IMG/VR virus record: IMGVR_UViG_3300028384_000667
Location: 1-24,743 of that record
Source of the DNA: a virus
Direction: 5' to 3' (one strand)
DNA length: 24,743 nucleotides
A program made the position numbers and the translations under genes. This document shows, one piece after another, positions 7,073-15,018 of the stretch. Every line of letters starts with the position of its first letter. Position 1 is the first letter of the stretch. The notes below the pieces were generated by a model. It was not told the origin of the DNA, ran no database searches, and was given only the letters and a program-made list of their open reading frames with translations.

Positions 7073-9364
7073 ATGGAAACATTTGTTACGAAGAGAAACG
7101 GAGATCGCGAGGTATTAGATCTCGATAAGTTTCACAAGGTGGCACAATTTGCCTGTGAAGATCTCGCTGGAGTATCAGTATCAGATCTAGAAATCAAAAC
7201 TCATTTGCAGTTTTACAATAATATCAAAACGATTGACATTCAAGAAACACTTATCAAGGCAGCATCAGATCTTATTAGTGAAGATGCACCGAACTATCAA
7301 TATGTCGCAGGTCGTTTGATCAATTATGGCCTACGCAAAGAAGTGTATGGTGATTTTGAGCCACCCTCACTTGCTGAACACATTATCGAAAATGTGTTTC
7401 ATGGTCGATATGATGGTATACTCATGGAAAAGTATACACGTGAAGAGATCGATCAACTCAACACATACATTAATCATGAACGCGACTTCGATCTTACCTA
7501 TGCTGCGATGGAGCAGATGCGTGGTAAGTACTTAGTTAAGAATCGAGTCACTGGAGAGATCTATGAGACTCCTCAGATGGCGATGATGTGTATTGCCATG
7601 ACGCTCTTTAACTCTTATGGAAAAGATCGTTTGAAGTGGGTCAAAGATTTATACGATGCTTTAAGTACTTTTGATATTAGTTTACCAACACCTATCATGG
7701 CAGGCGTACGTACGAGTCAGCGTCAGTTCTCGTCATGTGTTCTTATCGAAACCGATGACTCACTGGATTCTATCAATGCATCTGCAAGCTCAATCGTCAA
7801 ATACGTTTCGCAAAAGGCTGGAATCGGTATTGGCGCCGGTCGTATTCGCGCTATGGGTACTCCTATTCGCAACGGTGATACTAGTCATACTGGTATTATC
7901 CCTTTTCTCAAGTATTTTCAATCTGCTGTTAAAAGCTGTTCGCAAGGTGGTGTCCGTGGCGGCGCGGCTACCGTCTATTACCCCATTTTTCACTACGAGA
8001 TAGAAGAACTTCTTGTACTTAAGAATAATAAAGGTACCGAAGAGAATCGAGTCCGTCACATGGACTATGGTGTGCAATTCAATCAAGTCATGTATGAACG
8101 TTTAGTACGCGGCGAGAATATTACATTGTTCAGTCCAAGCGATGTACCTGATTTATATGATGCATTCTTTGTTGACAATGATAGATTCCGTGAACTATAT
8201 GAAAAGTACGAGCGTAAGACATCCATTCGTAAAAAGTCTGTACCAGCACGAGATCTCTTTGCTCTCTTTATGCAAGAACGAAAGGATACTGGTCGCATCT
8301 ATTTGATGAATGTTGATAACGCAAATGATCATGGAGCATTTATCAAAGAGCTTGCACCTATTCGTCAGTCGAATTTGTGTTGCGAGATCAATCTACCTAC
8401 TACGCCACTTACCGATTTGAATGATCCTAATGGTGAGATCTCACTATGTACTCTTGCGGCAATTAACTGGGGTAAGATTCGAGATCCAAAAGATTTTGAG
8501 AAGCCTTGTACATTGGCTGTTCGTGCCCTCGATGCCTTGTTGTCGTTCCAAGACTATCCAGTTCTTGCAGCTGCAAAAGGTACAGAGAATCGCAGACCTC
8601 TCGGTGTAGGTATCATCAACTTTGCGTATTGGTTAGCTAAGAACAATACCACATATCAAGATCCTAATTTGGATCTTATTCATGAATATGCAGAAGCTTG
8701 GTCATACTATCTTATTCAGGCCTCAGCAGATCTTGCAGTCGAGCAACATCCCTGTTTGAAGTCACAAGAAACACGATACAACGAAGGTATTCTACCAATT
8801 GATACGTACAAGCGTACTGTAGACGAACTTGTTGAGCCACGTTACAAGATGGATTGGGATGGCCTTCGTGCACAACTCGAGAACTTTGGTATTCGTAATT
8901 CTACACTTATGGCACTTATGCCGGCAGAAACATCTGCACAAATTAGTAATAGCACAAATGGTATCGAACCACCTCGTGCACTTATATCAATTAAACAATC
9001 AAAGGATGGCATTCTTAAGCAAGTCGTCCCGGGTATACATCGATTAAAGAATAAATATGACCTGCTGTGGGATCAGAAGTCACCTGAAGGCTATCTTAAA
9101 ATTATGGCTGTTCTGCAGAAGTTCATCGATCAAGGTATATCAGTAAACACATCGTACAATCCACTTCATTTCGAAGACGAGAAAATACCTCTGTCAACCA
9201 TGATGCAACACATGCTTTCGTTCTACAAGTATGGCGGTAAGCAGCTATACTACAACAACACGTATGATGGTGCTGGTGAGATGACAGATGAGAGAGATCC
9301 GCCAGAAACGGAACTGCCACCGTCATTTTATGATGAAGAAGATTGTGATTCATGTAAAATTTAG
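7073..9364 (+). CDS. nrdA: Ribonucleotide reductase class Ia, large subunit
   Basis: 763 aa, matching T4 NrdA (about 754) and E. coli NrdA (761). It reduces ribonucleoside diphosphates to the deoxy forms for phage DNA synthesis. An N-terminal ATP-cone (about 1-95, TKRNGDREVLDLDKF) implies dATP/ATP activity control. Catalytic residues are intact: C222 (SSCVLIE) and C459 (SLCTLAA) as the redox pair, and N434/C436/E438 in NLCCEINLP as the thiyl-radical site. TSAQISNSTNGIEPPR is the family signature near 643. The C-terminal DCDSCKI holds the CxxC shuttle (C758, C761) that passes electrons from glutaredoxin. It sits between glutaredoxin and nrdB with almost no spacing. Confidence 0.97.
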   Translation: METFVTKRNGDREVLDLDKFHKVAQFACEDLAGVSVSDLEIKTHLQFYNNIKTIDIQETLIKAASDLISEDAPNYQYVAGRLINYGLRKEVYGDFEPPSLAEHIIENVFHGRYDGILMEKYTREEIDQLNTYINHERDFDLTYAAMEQMRGKYLVKNRVTGEIYETPQMAMMCIAMTLFNSYGKDRLKWVKDLYDALSTFDISLPTPIMAGVRTSQRQFSSCVLIETDDSLDSINASASSIVKYVSQKAGIGIGAGRIRAMGTPIRNGDTSHTGIIPFLKYFQSAVKSCSQGGVRGGAATVYYPIFHYEIEELLVLKNNKGTEENRVRHMDYGVQFNQVMYERLVRGENITLFSPSDVPDLYDAFFVDNDRFRELYEKYERKTSIRKKSVPARDLFALFMQERKDTGRIYLMNVDNANDHGAFIKELAPIRQSNLCCEINLPTTPLTDLNDPNGEISLCTLAAINWGKIRDPKDFEKPCTLAVRALDALLSFQDYPVLAAAKGTENRRPLGVGIINFAYWLAKNNTTYQDPNLDLIHEYAEAWSYYLIQASADLAVEQHPCLKSQETRYNEGILPIDTYKRTVDELVEPRYKMDWDGLRAQLENFGIRNSTLMALMPAETSAQISNSTNGIEPPRALISIKQSKDGILKQVVPGIHRLKNKYDLLWDQKSPEGYLKIMAVLQKFIDQGISVNTSYNPLHFEDEKIPLSTMMQHMLSFYKYGGKQLYYNNTYDGAGEMTDERDPPETELPPSFYDEEDCDSCKI

Positions 9365-9373
9365 AGGTAATCA

Positions 9374-10435
9374 ATGAGTGTATTTCACACACATGCTGTA
9401 GACAGCACAACACAACCTGCGTTCTTCGGAACACCAGTGAATATTGCTCGTTATGACAAGCAACGCTATCGCATATTCGAAACACTGACAGATAAGCAGC
9501 TTGGTTTTTTCTGGCGTCCTGAAGAGGTTGATATTAGTAAAGATAGTAAAGACTTTAAACAGCTCAGTGAGCACGAACAACATATCTTTACGAGTAATTT
9601 AAAGAGACAAATTTTACTTGACTCTGTACAAGGCCGTGCACCAACCGAGGCGTTCCTTCCTATTTGTTCTTTACCTGAGTTGGAGAATTGGATCGTTACG
9701 TGGTCATTTAGCGAAACTATTCACTCACGTTCTTATACACATATCATTCGTAATATCTACAATGATCCAAGTATCGTATTTGATGAGATGTTAGATATCA
9801 AAGAGATTGCAGATTGTGCTTCAGATATCTCGAAGTACTACGATGCATTGATTGATTTTGATGGTGTACAAGGATCGTACGAACATAAAAAGATTCTATG
9901 GATGGCACTCAATGCTGTTAATGCACTCGAGGGGATTCGTTTCTATGTTTCGTTTGCTTGCTCGTGGGCATTTGCAGAGCTAAAGAAGATGGAAGGCAAT
10001 GCGAAGATCATCAAGCTTATTGCAAGAGATGAAAATGTGCACCTTGCATCAACACAACAACTCATCAAAATTCTGCCAAAAGAAGACGATGACTATGCTC
10101 GCATTGCTGAAGAATTAAAAGACGACGTACTTGAAATGTTTACTGCTGTCGCCAATCAAGAAAAAGCATGGGCACAATACTTGTTTAAAGACGGTACAAT
10201 GATCGGTCTAAATGAGAATCTACTTTGTGATTACGTAGACTTTATTACAGCCCGTCGTTTACACGCTATTGGTCTTGGACCTCGAACAACTACAAACCCA
10301 CTACCATGGACTGAAAAATGGATTAGTGGTAGCGAGGTACAGGTAGCACCACAAGAAACAGAAATTACGTCATATATTATTGGAGGCATCAAGAAAGATC
10401 TCGACGACGAAACGTTTAAAGATTTTTCATTTTAA
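9374..10435 (+). CDS. nrdB: Ribonucleotide reductase class Ia, small subunit
   Basis: 353 aa, slightly shorter than T4 NrdB (388). It carries the di-iron centre and tyrosyl radical that starts catalysis in NrdA. All metal and radical residues can be placed: D83 (LLDSVQGR), E114 and H117 (SETIHSRSYTHII), the radical tyrosine Y121, E186 (ALEGIRFY), E220 and H223 (DENVHLAS). The normal tyrosine makes this class Ia-type, not a Tyr-less variant. It starts 9 nt after nrdA with an AGAGGT ribosome site. The C-terminus ends in acidic and aromatic residues (DDETFKDFSF), as expected for docking to NrdA. Confidence 0.97.
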   Translation: MSVFHTHAVDSTTQPAFFGTPVNIARYDKQRYRIFETLTDKQLGFFWRPEEVDISKDSKDFKQLSEHEQHIFTSNLKRQILLDSVQGRAPTEAFLPICSLPELENWIVTWSFSETIHSRSYTHIIRNIYNDPSIVFDEMLDIKEIADCASDISKYYDALIDFDGVQGSYEHKKILWMALNAVNALEGIRFYVSFACSWAFAELKKMEGNAKIIKLIARDENVHLASTQQLIKILPKEDDDYARIAEELKDDVLEMFTAVANQEKAWAQYLFKDGTMIGLNENLLCDYVDFITARRLHAIGLGPRTTTNPLPWTEKWISGSEVQVAPQETEITSYIIGGIKKDLDDETFKDFSF

Positions 10436-10444
10436 GGGGGTAGG

Positions 10445-10609
10445 ATGTACAAGAAAACGATTAACTGTCTGTCGTGCGAGGTAAAATGTGATGTCATCAT
10501 TCGCCAGACAAATTTTGATACTGAAGAGTTAGAGATTGAATACTGCCCGATATGTAGTGCACTACAGACTGATGCAGATGTGACAGAGTATGAAGAGTAT
10601 GACGAATAA
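10445..10609 (+). CDS. Small zinc-ribbon protein
   Basis: 54 aa beginning MYKKTINCLSCEVKCDV, with CLSC near the N-terminus and CPIC (about residues 35-38), i.e. two CxxC knuckles typical of a zinc ribbon. The rest is acidic (TEYEEYDE). It lies 9 nt after nrdB behind a very G-rich ribosome site (GGGGGTAGG) and overlaps the start of the dCMP deaminase by up to 20 nt. Small zinc ribbons are frequent in T4-like nucleotide-metabolism operons; the target is unknown. Confidence 0.8.
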   Translation: MYKKTINCLSCEVKCDVIIRQTNFDTEELEIEYCPICSALQTDADVTEYEEYDE

Positions 10610-11087
10610 ATGGGATGTCCGTTTTCTTGATTTAGCTCGGCATGTTTCAACATGGTCAAAAGATCCATCACGTAAAGTTGGTGCTATTGCAGTTGGAGAG
10701 TCTCGTAATATTTTAGCGACAGGATACAATGGATTTCCGTCTCGCATAAAAGATACCGAAGAGCGACTCAACAACCGTGAGATGAAATACGATCTTGTTG
10801 TTCATGCCGAAATGAATTGTATATACAATGCAGGAAAAGAAGGCGTATCATTACGCCGTGCTACAATGTATGTGTGGGGTTTACCGGTATGTCATGAATG
10901 TGCAAAAGGCATCATACAGGCCGGATTTTATAGAGTCGTAATCGCTGATGAAAATTACACCGATGAGAGATGGATAAATAGCTTTGAGAAAACACAAAAA
11001 TTATTTCATGAAGCCGGTATAATTTGCGATGCAATCGACCTACAACAATCCTTGGATACTACCCACTGGGAAGCCTTTAGAATCTGA
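10590..11087 (+). CDS. cd: dCMP deaminase
   Basis: 165 aa. It deaminates dCMP to dUMP, feeding dTMP synthesis. The zinc site is clear: HAE (H72-A73-E74) with the catalytic glutamate, and PVCHEC (C101, C104). KVGAIAV and GYNGFPSR match the family's substrate-binding segments. A second in-frame ATG at 10599 (MTNKWDV) is an equally likely start. Either start overlaps the zinc-ribbon gene, so coupling is likely. No thymidylate synthase gene is seen in this window; it may lie elsewhere or come from the host. Confidence 0.93.
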   Translation: MKSMTNKWDVRFLDLARHVSTWSKDPSRKVGAIAVGESRNILATGYNGFPSRIKDTEERLNNREMKYDLVVHAEMNCIYNAGKEGVSLRRATMYVWGLPVCHECAKGIIQAGFYRVVIADENYTDERWINSFEKTQKLFHEAGIICDAIDLQQSLDTTHWEAFRI

Positions 11088-11460
11088 AGACATTACAGAC
11101 TATGTGGGTATGGTCTATCTCATCGTCAATAAAACAAATGGTCGAAAATATATTGGTAAGAAATTCTTCTGGTCGACCCGCAAACTCCCTCCTCTCAAAG
11201 GCAAAAAACGAAAAAGAACAAAGACAGTAGAGTCTAATTGGAAAGACTACTATGGTTCGTCGACATGGCTTCAAGAAGATATAAGTAAACTAGGGCATGT
11301 TAATTTTGAGAGACATGTGATAAAATTATGTAATACGAAAACACAATGCGCTTACTATGAACTCAAAGAACAAGTGGATTGTGAAGCTATACTGACCGAT
11401 GAATACTATAATGATTTTATCGGCGGTAAAATAAATGGAAAAAACTTAGAAAGGTTATGA
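11029..11460 (+). CDS. GIY-YIG-like putative endonuclease
   Basis: 143 aa. GMVYLIVNKTNGRKYIGKKF (about residues 27-46) fits the two-strand GIY-YIG core in the relaxed form VYLI...KYIG. It is followed by a basic KGKKRKR stretch, DYYGSS and an acidic helix (YYELKEQVDCEAILTDEYYN) with a glutamate able to act as metal ligand. From memory this compact nuclease-like family is common in T4-like phages. It may be a stand-alone homing enzyme or a host-DNA-degrading nuclease. The start overlaps the deaminase end by 59 nt, but the N-terminal NNPW...GKPLESEDITDYVG is part of the family pattern and supports it. Confidence 0.75.
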   Translation: MQSTYNNPWILPTGKPLESEDITDYVGMVYLIVNKTNGRKYIGKKFFWSTRKLPPLKGKKRKRTKTVESNWKDYYGSSTWLQEDISKLGHVNFERHVIKLCNTKTQCAYYELKEQVDCEAILTDEYYNDFIGGKINGKNLERL

Positions 11461-11702
11461 GTAATTCTCCACATCATATTGTTGTAATTGCACAAAATGG
11501 TTGTCCACCATGTGAAGTTATCAAGGATTTCTTTGAACAGAAAGGTGTTGAGTTTGATGTGATATATCTTGGCAATGGTCCTAATGAAATGTCACCTGAG
11601 CTTTTTCGTATACTATGGCCAGACAGCAAAGGTACACCGCATACACTTATTGATCAACGTGTATGCCATGATCCTTTTGCATTTTTTGATTTAAACTTTT
11701 GA
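11457..11702 (+). CDS. Thioredoxin-fold / glutaredoxin-like protein
   Basis: 81 aa. It begins with a beta strand (HHIVVIAQ) followed by the redox motif CPPC (residues 16-19), then an alpha/beta pattern with GVEFDVIYLG and GTPHTLID, where TP corresponds to the cis-proline loop. The C-terminus lacks the glutathione-binding GG..D motif of the first glutaredoxin, so it may accept electrons from a different donor. It overlaps the nuclease stop by 4 nt (ATGA). It is the second redoxin in the block and could serve ribonucleotide reductase or another target. Confidence 0.82.
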   Translation: MSNSPHHIVVIAQNGCPPCEVIKDFFEQKGVEFDVIYLGNGPNEMSPELFRILWPDSKGTPHTLIDQRVCHDPFAFFDLNF

Positions 11703-11709
11703 GGTTATT

Positions 11710-11889
11710 ATGTTAGAAACATTTCGTGTGAAGAAAACGAAACAAATCGTGTATCCTATCGGCCCTGTCGGTAAAGGCGGTCACACACTTTGCTTATTCC
11801 CACTTGGATTTACAACAAGAGCCGGTAATCGCTCAGTCATTCAACCTGTTCGTAACGAGAACTTAGTGAAAGACAGGGAGCAGCTGTAA
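11710..11889 (+). CDS. Small basic hypothetical protein
   Basis: 59 aa, beginning MLETFRVKKTKQIVYPIGPV and containing a GKGGHTLCLFPLGF stretch. It fills the gap between the redoxin and the glycosyltransferase exactly: GAGG ribosome site 7 nt before the ATG, and a stop (TAA 11887-11889) sharing its last base with the next ATG. Coding-like composition and tight packing argue that it is real. No family recognised. Confidence 0.7.
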   Translation: MLETFRVKKTKQIVYPIGPVGKGGHTLCLFPLGFTTRAGNRSVIQPVRNENLVKDREQL

Positions 11890-12890
11890 TGGCACAGATA
11901 TTAGGCGGCGATTTCTTACGTAATGATACAAACGAAAACTCAATGGGAGGCACTGAGCGCCTTACTATGCAACTGGCTGAGAAGCTAGGCAAAGAAACAT
12001 TAGAAGATTTTCAAATTGTATCATCGCGTGTAAGAGATCTTGATGAAGATAAGATTCGTATCTTCTGGGCTCATGACCTACCAAACGATCCAGAGAGTCA
12101 CTTTCTTAAAACAAAAGATGGAATGAATCAATTTCATAAGTACGTCTTTGTATCTAACTGGCAGATGCAAGGCTACATGCAAACTTATGGCATTCCATTC
12201 TCAAAGTGTCTTGTCATTCCAAATGCAATCGATCCAATCGAAGATCATGAAAAACCCGATGTAAAAGATGGTATCAATCTGATCTATCATACTACACCTC
12301 ACCGCGGTTTAAATATTCTCGCAGCTGTATACGATAAGCTTGTAGAGAAATATGACAATCTCAGTCTCGATGTATTCTCGTCATTCAAGCTATATGGCTG
12401 GGAAGAAAGAGATAAGCAATACGAACCTCTCTTCGAATCCATGGCTGCGATGAAAGGTGTAACCATGCACGGCACACAACCAAATGAAGTCGTAAGAGAA
12501 GCACTCAAGAAAGCTCATATCTTTGCCTATCCGTCAATCTGGCCTGAAACTTCGTGTCTATGTTTGATGGAGGCGATGTCAGCCGGCTGTATACCAATTC
12601 ACTCAAACTATGGTGCATTATTCGAAACAGCTGGCCAGTTTAATCAGATGTATCAGATGCAAGAAGATCAATCACAACATGCAAGTGTATTGTATGGCAT
12701 CATCGATGGTAATATTCAAAACATTGAGCACTCATTAGAAAGAGCAAAGTCATCTAAGTCTTATGCTAACTTATATTACTCGTGGGATCAACGTGTGTTT
12801 GAATGGAAAGCTCTCTTGCATTTACTCTCAAATACTGTAACAGATCGATCAATTCCGGAGCCAGTATTCTCATATGACTCAAAAGGATAA
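11889..12890 (+). CDS. Glycosyltransferase, GT-B fold (GT4-like)
   Basis: 333 aa. The N-terminal part carries a Gly-rich loop (NSMGGTERLTMQLAEKLG); the middle has KYVFVSNWQMQGY and LVIPNAIDP, typical GT4 segments before the nucleotide-sugar domain. The C-terminal domain has the E-x7-E motif in WPETSCLCLMEAMSAGCIPI (about residues 218-237). It would transfer a sugar from a nucleotide donor onto an unknown acceptor, possibly phage DNA base, capsid or host surface glycan. T4 DNA glucosyltransferases belong to another family, so DNA modification is not implied. An AGGGAG ribosome site precedes the ATG. Confidence 0.88.
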   Translation: MAQILGGDFLRNDTNENSMGGTERLTMQLAEKLGKETLEDFQIVSSRVRDLDEDKIRIFWAHDLPNDPESHFLKTKDGMNQFHKYVFVSNWQMQGYMQTYGIPFSKCLVIPNAIDPIEDHEKPDVKDGINLIYHTTPHRGLNILAAVYDKLVEKYDNLSLDVFSSFKLYGWEERDKQYEPLFESMAAMKGVTMHGTQPNEVVREALKKAHIFAYPSIWPETSCLCLMEAMSAGCIPIHSNYGALFETAGQFNQMYQMQEDQSQHASVLYGIIDGNIQNIEHSLERAKSSKSYANLYYSWDQRVFEWKALLHLLSNTVTDRSIPEPVFSYDSKG

Positions 12891-13191
12891 TATAGTAAGC
12901 TTTCCTCTGAAGAAGAGGATGGAGCAAGTACATCACCAGTCTTCTGCAGTTGATGAAGACATTGAAGCTATGATTGATGATGTAGCAAGTGATGTTCTTG
13001 CATTTTTAGCTGATGAAGGATTCGACATCGCAGATAAGGAATATATGTACAGTATTTCATATTTCGTTGAATCTCTTCGAAGCATGGTATTTCACATGCA
13101 TGATGAGCCTCATCCATTTAGAGATATGGCTATCACTCTTTATGAGAATGTTAAGTATGATAATCCTGAGCAACTCGAGTTCGATTTCTAG
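12874..13191 (+). CDS. Conserved hypothetical acidic protein
   Basis: 105 aa. A basic N-terminus (NIVSFPLKKRMEQV) is followed by an acidic helical body (DEDIEAMIDDVASDVLAFLADEG) and an aromatic/His segment (SYFVESLRSMVFHMHDEPHP). The start overlaps the glycosyltransferase end by 17 nt. The stop is immediately followed by the -35 box of the RNase H promoter, so it closes this operon. The INVSFP-like start and acidic body are familiar from marine phage hypotheticals, but no function is known. Confidence 0.75.
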   Translation: MTQKDNIVSFPLKKRMEQVHHQSSAVDEDIEAMIDDVASDVLAFLADEGFDIADKEYMYSISYFVESLRSMVFHMHDEPHPFRDMAITLYENVKYDNPEQLEFDF

Positions 13192-13220
13192 TTTACAATA
13201 TTCTTGTACTGTGGTAGAAT
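13192..13220 (+). promoter_or_regulatory. Sigma70-type promoter before RNase H gene
   Basis: TTTACA (13192-13197), a 17-nt spacer and TAGAAT (13215-13220) with an extended -10 TG at 13212-13213. The predicted start leaves a leader of about 20 nt containing TTGGAG, the ribosome site of the gene at 13246. Confidence 0.72.
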
Positions 13221-13245
13221 GTAATCTAGATAATTGGAGTTTAAC

Positions 13246-14106
13246 ATGATAATTTTAGATTATAATCAGGTAGCGATCGCCAATCTAATGACATCTGGTA
13301 TTACACGTCATGGCGGTCCTGCTATTCCTCAAGAAGATCTTCTTCGTCACATGATTCTTAATTCTATTCGTATGAATAAGGTCAAGTTCGGTAGTGACTA
13401 TGGCGAAATGGTTATCGCCTGCGACTCTCGAAACTATTGGCGTAAAGAGATATTTCCCTATTATAAAGCAGCTCGTAAACGTACGCGCGACGACTCAGGT
13501 CTTGATTGGAACGAGATCTTTCGTATTCTCAATAAAGTACGTGATGAGATTCGCGATTACTTTCCCTATCCTGTACTCAATGTAGAAACTGCTGAAGCAG
13601 ACGACGTGATTGCTACACTTTGTCATGAACATGGTCGTGATCTTGGTGGCGATCCTATCTTGATCTTGTCTGGTGACAAAGACTTTATGCAGCTACAGAA
13701 GTATGCCAACGTCTCTCAGTTTGATCCTATTCGAAAGAAGTGGGTACGTACTAATAATCCAGTTGAGTATCTGATGGAGCACATCCTACGTGGTGATACA
13801 GGTGATGGTATTCCAAACGTACTGACTGAGGATGACTGCTTCGTAAGTGGTGCACGTCAAAGACAAATGCGATCTAAGTTTGTCGACAATATTATTAGTC
13901 AAGGTACAAGTGAATTGACTGATGAAGTACTTCGAAACTTCCATCGTAATCGTAAATTAATCGACCTTGATCTTGTACCAGATGATCTACAGTCTGACAT
14001 TCTTAGTGAGTATGAAGGTCAAACAGGTAAAGGTCGAGCTAAGTTGTTTAATTACTTCATTAAGCATAAACTAAAAAATCTAACAGAAAATATAGGTGAA
14101 TTCTAA
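13246..14106 (+). CDS. rnh: RNase H, 5'-3' exonuclease (T4 Rnh-like)
   Basis: 286 aa from the ATG at 13246, which has GGAG 6 nt upstream (the frame also has an upstream TTG). T4 RNase H is 305 aa. It is a FEN1/PIN-type nuclease that removes RNA primers from Okazaki fragments. Acidic metal ligands are visible: MIILDYNQ at the N-terminus, MVIACDSRNYWRKEIFPYYK (D59 region with the Arg/Lys/Tyr cluster of the family), AEADDVIA (about 119-126), LSGDKDFMQL, and GDTGDGIPNV with the H3TH-type Asp pair. In T4 rnh sits just upstream of 33-59; here it is about 10 kb away with its own promoter. Confidence 0.93.
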   Translation: MIILDYNQVAIANLMTSGITRHGGPAIPQEDLLRHMILNSIRMNKVKFGSDYGEMVIACDSRNYWRKEIFPYYKAARKRTRDDSGLDWNEIFRILNKVRDEIRDYFPYPVLNVETAEADDVIATLCHEHGRDLGGDPILILSGDKDFMQLQKYANVSQFDPIRKKWVRTNNPVEYLMEHILRGDTGDGIPNVLTEDDCFVSGARQRQMRSKFVDNIISQGTSELTDEVLRNFHRNRKLIDLDLVPDDLQSDILSEYEGQTGKGRAKLFNYFIKHKLKNLTENIGEF

Positions 14107-14534
14107 TGCAAAAAGTTGAGATGATCAGCGAGATTCTCTCTAAAGTTGAGAAAGAAAGTAGTCGAAAAAAGAAAGTAGAAATTCTACAAAGCTACTCAAA
14201 AAATAATGCACTCCGTACAATTTTAAAAGGCACATTCGATAATAGAGTTCAATTTCTTTTACCAGAAGGTGATCCACCTTTTACTACACAAGATGCAGCT
14301 ATCGACAATCGAGGCGGTCTATACAATGAAGTACGTAAGTTATATCTCTTTGTAAAGAATGATCAGAGTGATGGCATTCACCCTATCAAGCGCGAACGTC
14401 TTTTTGTTGAGATGTTAGAAACACTACCCGAAGAAGAAGCCAAAGTTGTACTTGGTATGAAAGATGGCAAACTACCGTATAAAGGTATTACTGAAAAATT
14501 AGTCAAAGAGGCATTTCCGGAGTTGATTACATGA
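14106..14534 (+). CDS. Conserved T4-like phage hypothetical protein
   Basis: 142 aa, Lys/Glu-rich. The N-terminus MISEILSKVEKESSRKKKVEIL is followed by NALRTILKGTFD, then LLPEGDPPFTTQDAAIDNRG (about 51-70), and a helical C-terminus (LPEEEAKVVLGMKDGKLPYK). The LPEG-PP pattern is that of a family widespread in marine T4-like phages, seen next to RNase H or replication genes; function unknown. Its ATG overlaps the rnh stop by one base and its stop overlaps the next ATG by 4 nt, so it belongs to the RNase H operon. Confidence 0.85.
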   Translation: MQKVEMISEILSKVEKESSRKKKVEILQSYSKNNALRTILKGTFDNRVQFLLPEGDPPFTTQDAAIDNRGGLYNEVRKLYLFVKNDQSDGIHPIKRERLFVEMLETLPEEEAKVVLGMKDGKLPYKGITEKLVKEAFPELIT

Positions 14535-14698
14535 GTAAGTCCAAGCGAGAAAACAATCATCGACGAGCCGAAGATAGGTATACAGATGGTAATAGAAAAA
14601 CTAGTAGTTCTCAAAATCATCGTGCCGAAAAACGTGTAAAGAATATGTTCAGGTCGAATAACGTTGAACAGCTTCTTGAAACAGATTTTAATCGCTAA
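14531..14698 (+). CDS. Small basic hypothetical protein
   Basis: 55 aa, strongly basic and hydrophilic: MSKSKRENNHRRAEDRYTDG at the N-terminus, then Ser/Asn-rich sequence and a final helix with NVEQLLETDFNR. Two NHRRAE/NHRAEK segments form an internal imperfect repeat. It starts in an ATGA overlap with the preceding gene. Nucleic-acid binding is possible from charge alone, but no family is recognised. Confidence 0.68.
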   Translation: MSKSKRENNHRRAEDRYTDGNRKTSSSQNHRAEKRVKNMFRSNNVEQLLETDFNR

Positions 14699-14702
14699 AT
14701 TA

Positions 14703-14710
14703 TATAAATA
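14703..14710 (+). promoter_or_regulatory. T4 late promoter motif TATAAATA
   Basis: A perfect T4 late consensus TATAAATA ends 5 nt before the ATG at 14716. T4 late transcripts start about 5-7 nt after this motif, so the transcript would begin at or next to the start codon. It may be a leaderless late start or a chance match in an AT-rich gap. Confidence 0.4.
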
Positions 14711-14715
14711 ATTGT

Positions 14716-14955
14716 ATGCCAATTTACGTATATCACAACGAAAAGACTGGCGATCTCGAAGAGCACAGTCATCGTATCTCTGAGATGGATTCCTTCTTGG
14801 AAGAGAATCCTCACCTCACTCGAAAAATAACAACTGTAGGATTTGCACGCAACAGCGGCGTTGGGCAAGCGAATAAGCCTGATGACGGCTTTCGTGATGT
14901 CCTAAAATCGATCAAAAAAGCATCCGGAAAAGATAATTCTATCAACACGTTCTAA
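14716..14955 (+). CDS. FmdB-like protein lacking the zinc cysteines
   Basis: 79 aa. The N-terminus MPIYVYHNEKTGDLEEHSHR follows the FmdB/zinc-ribbon pattern (MPIYEYxCxxC) but the CxxC pairs are absent, replaced by HNEKTG. The C-terminus (GFRDVLKSIKKASGKDNSINTF) matches the tail of FmdB-like proteins in marine phages from memory. It therefore looks like a derived, probably zinc-less member. There is no convincing ribosome site; TATAAATA lies directly upstream. It precedes phoH by 63 nt. A regulatory role is only suggested by family. Confidence 0.72.
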   Translation: MPIYVYHNEKTGDLEEHSHRISEMDSFLEENPHLTRKITTVGFARNSGVGQANKPDDGFRDVLKSIKKASGKDNSINTF

Positions 14956-15018
14956 GGAGGTAATACAAACCCTTATATTATGCGAACTTAAATTCACTTA
15001 CAACAAAAGGGTTAACCA

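Noticed and set aside
7790-8298. Minus-strand ORFs inside nrdA
   Set aside because: Shadows of a fully conserved nrdA frame with no independent signals.
14957-14980. Strong AAGGAGG ribosome site after the FmdB-like gene
   Set aside because: No start codon at suitable spacing; the nearest ATG opens only three codons.
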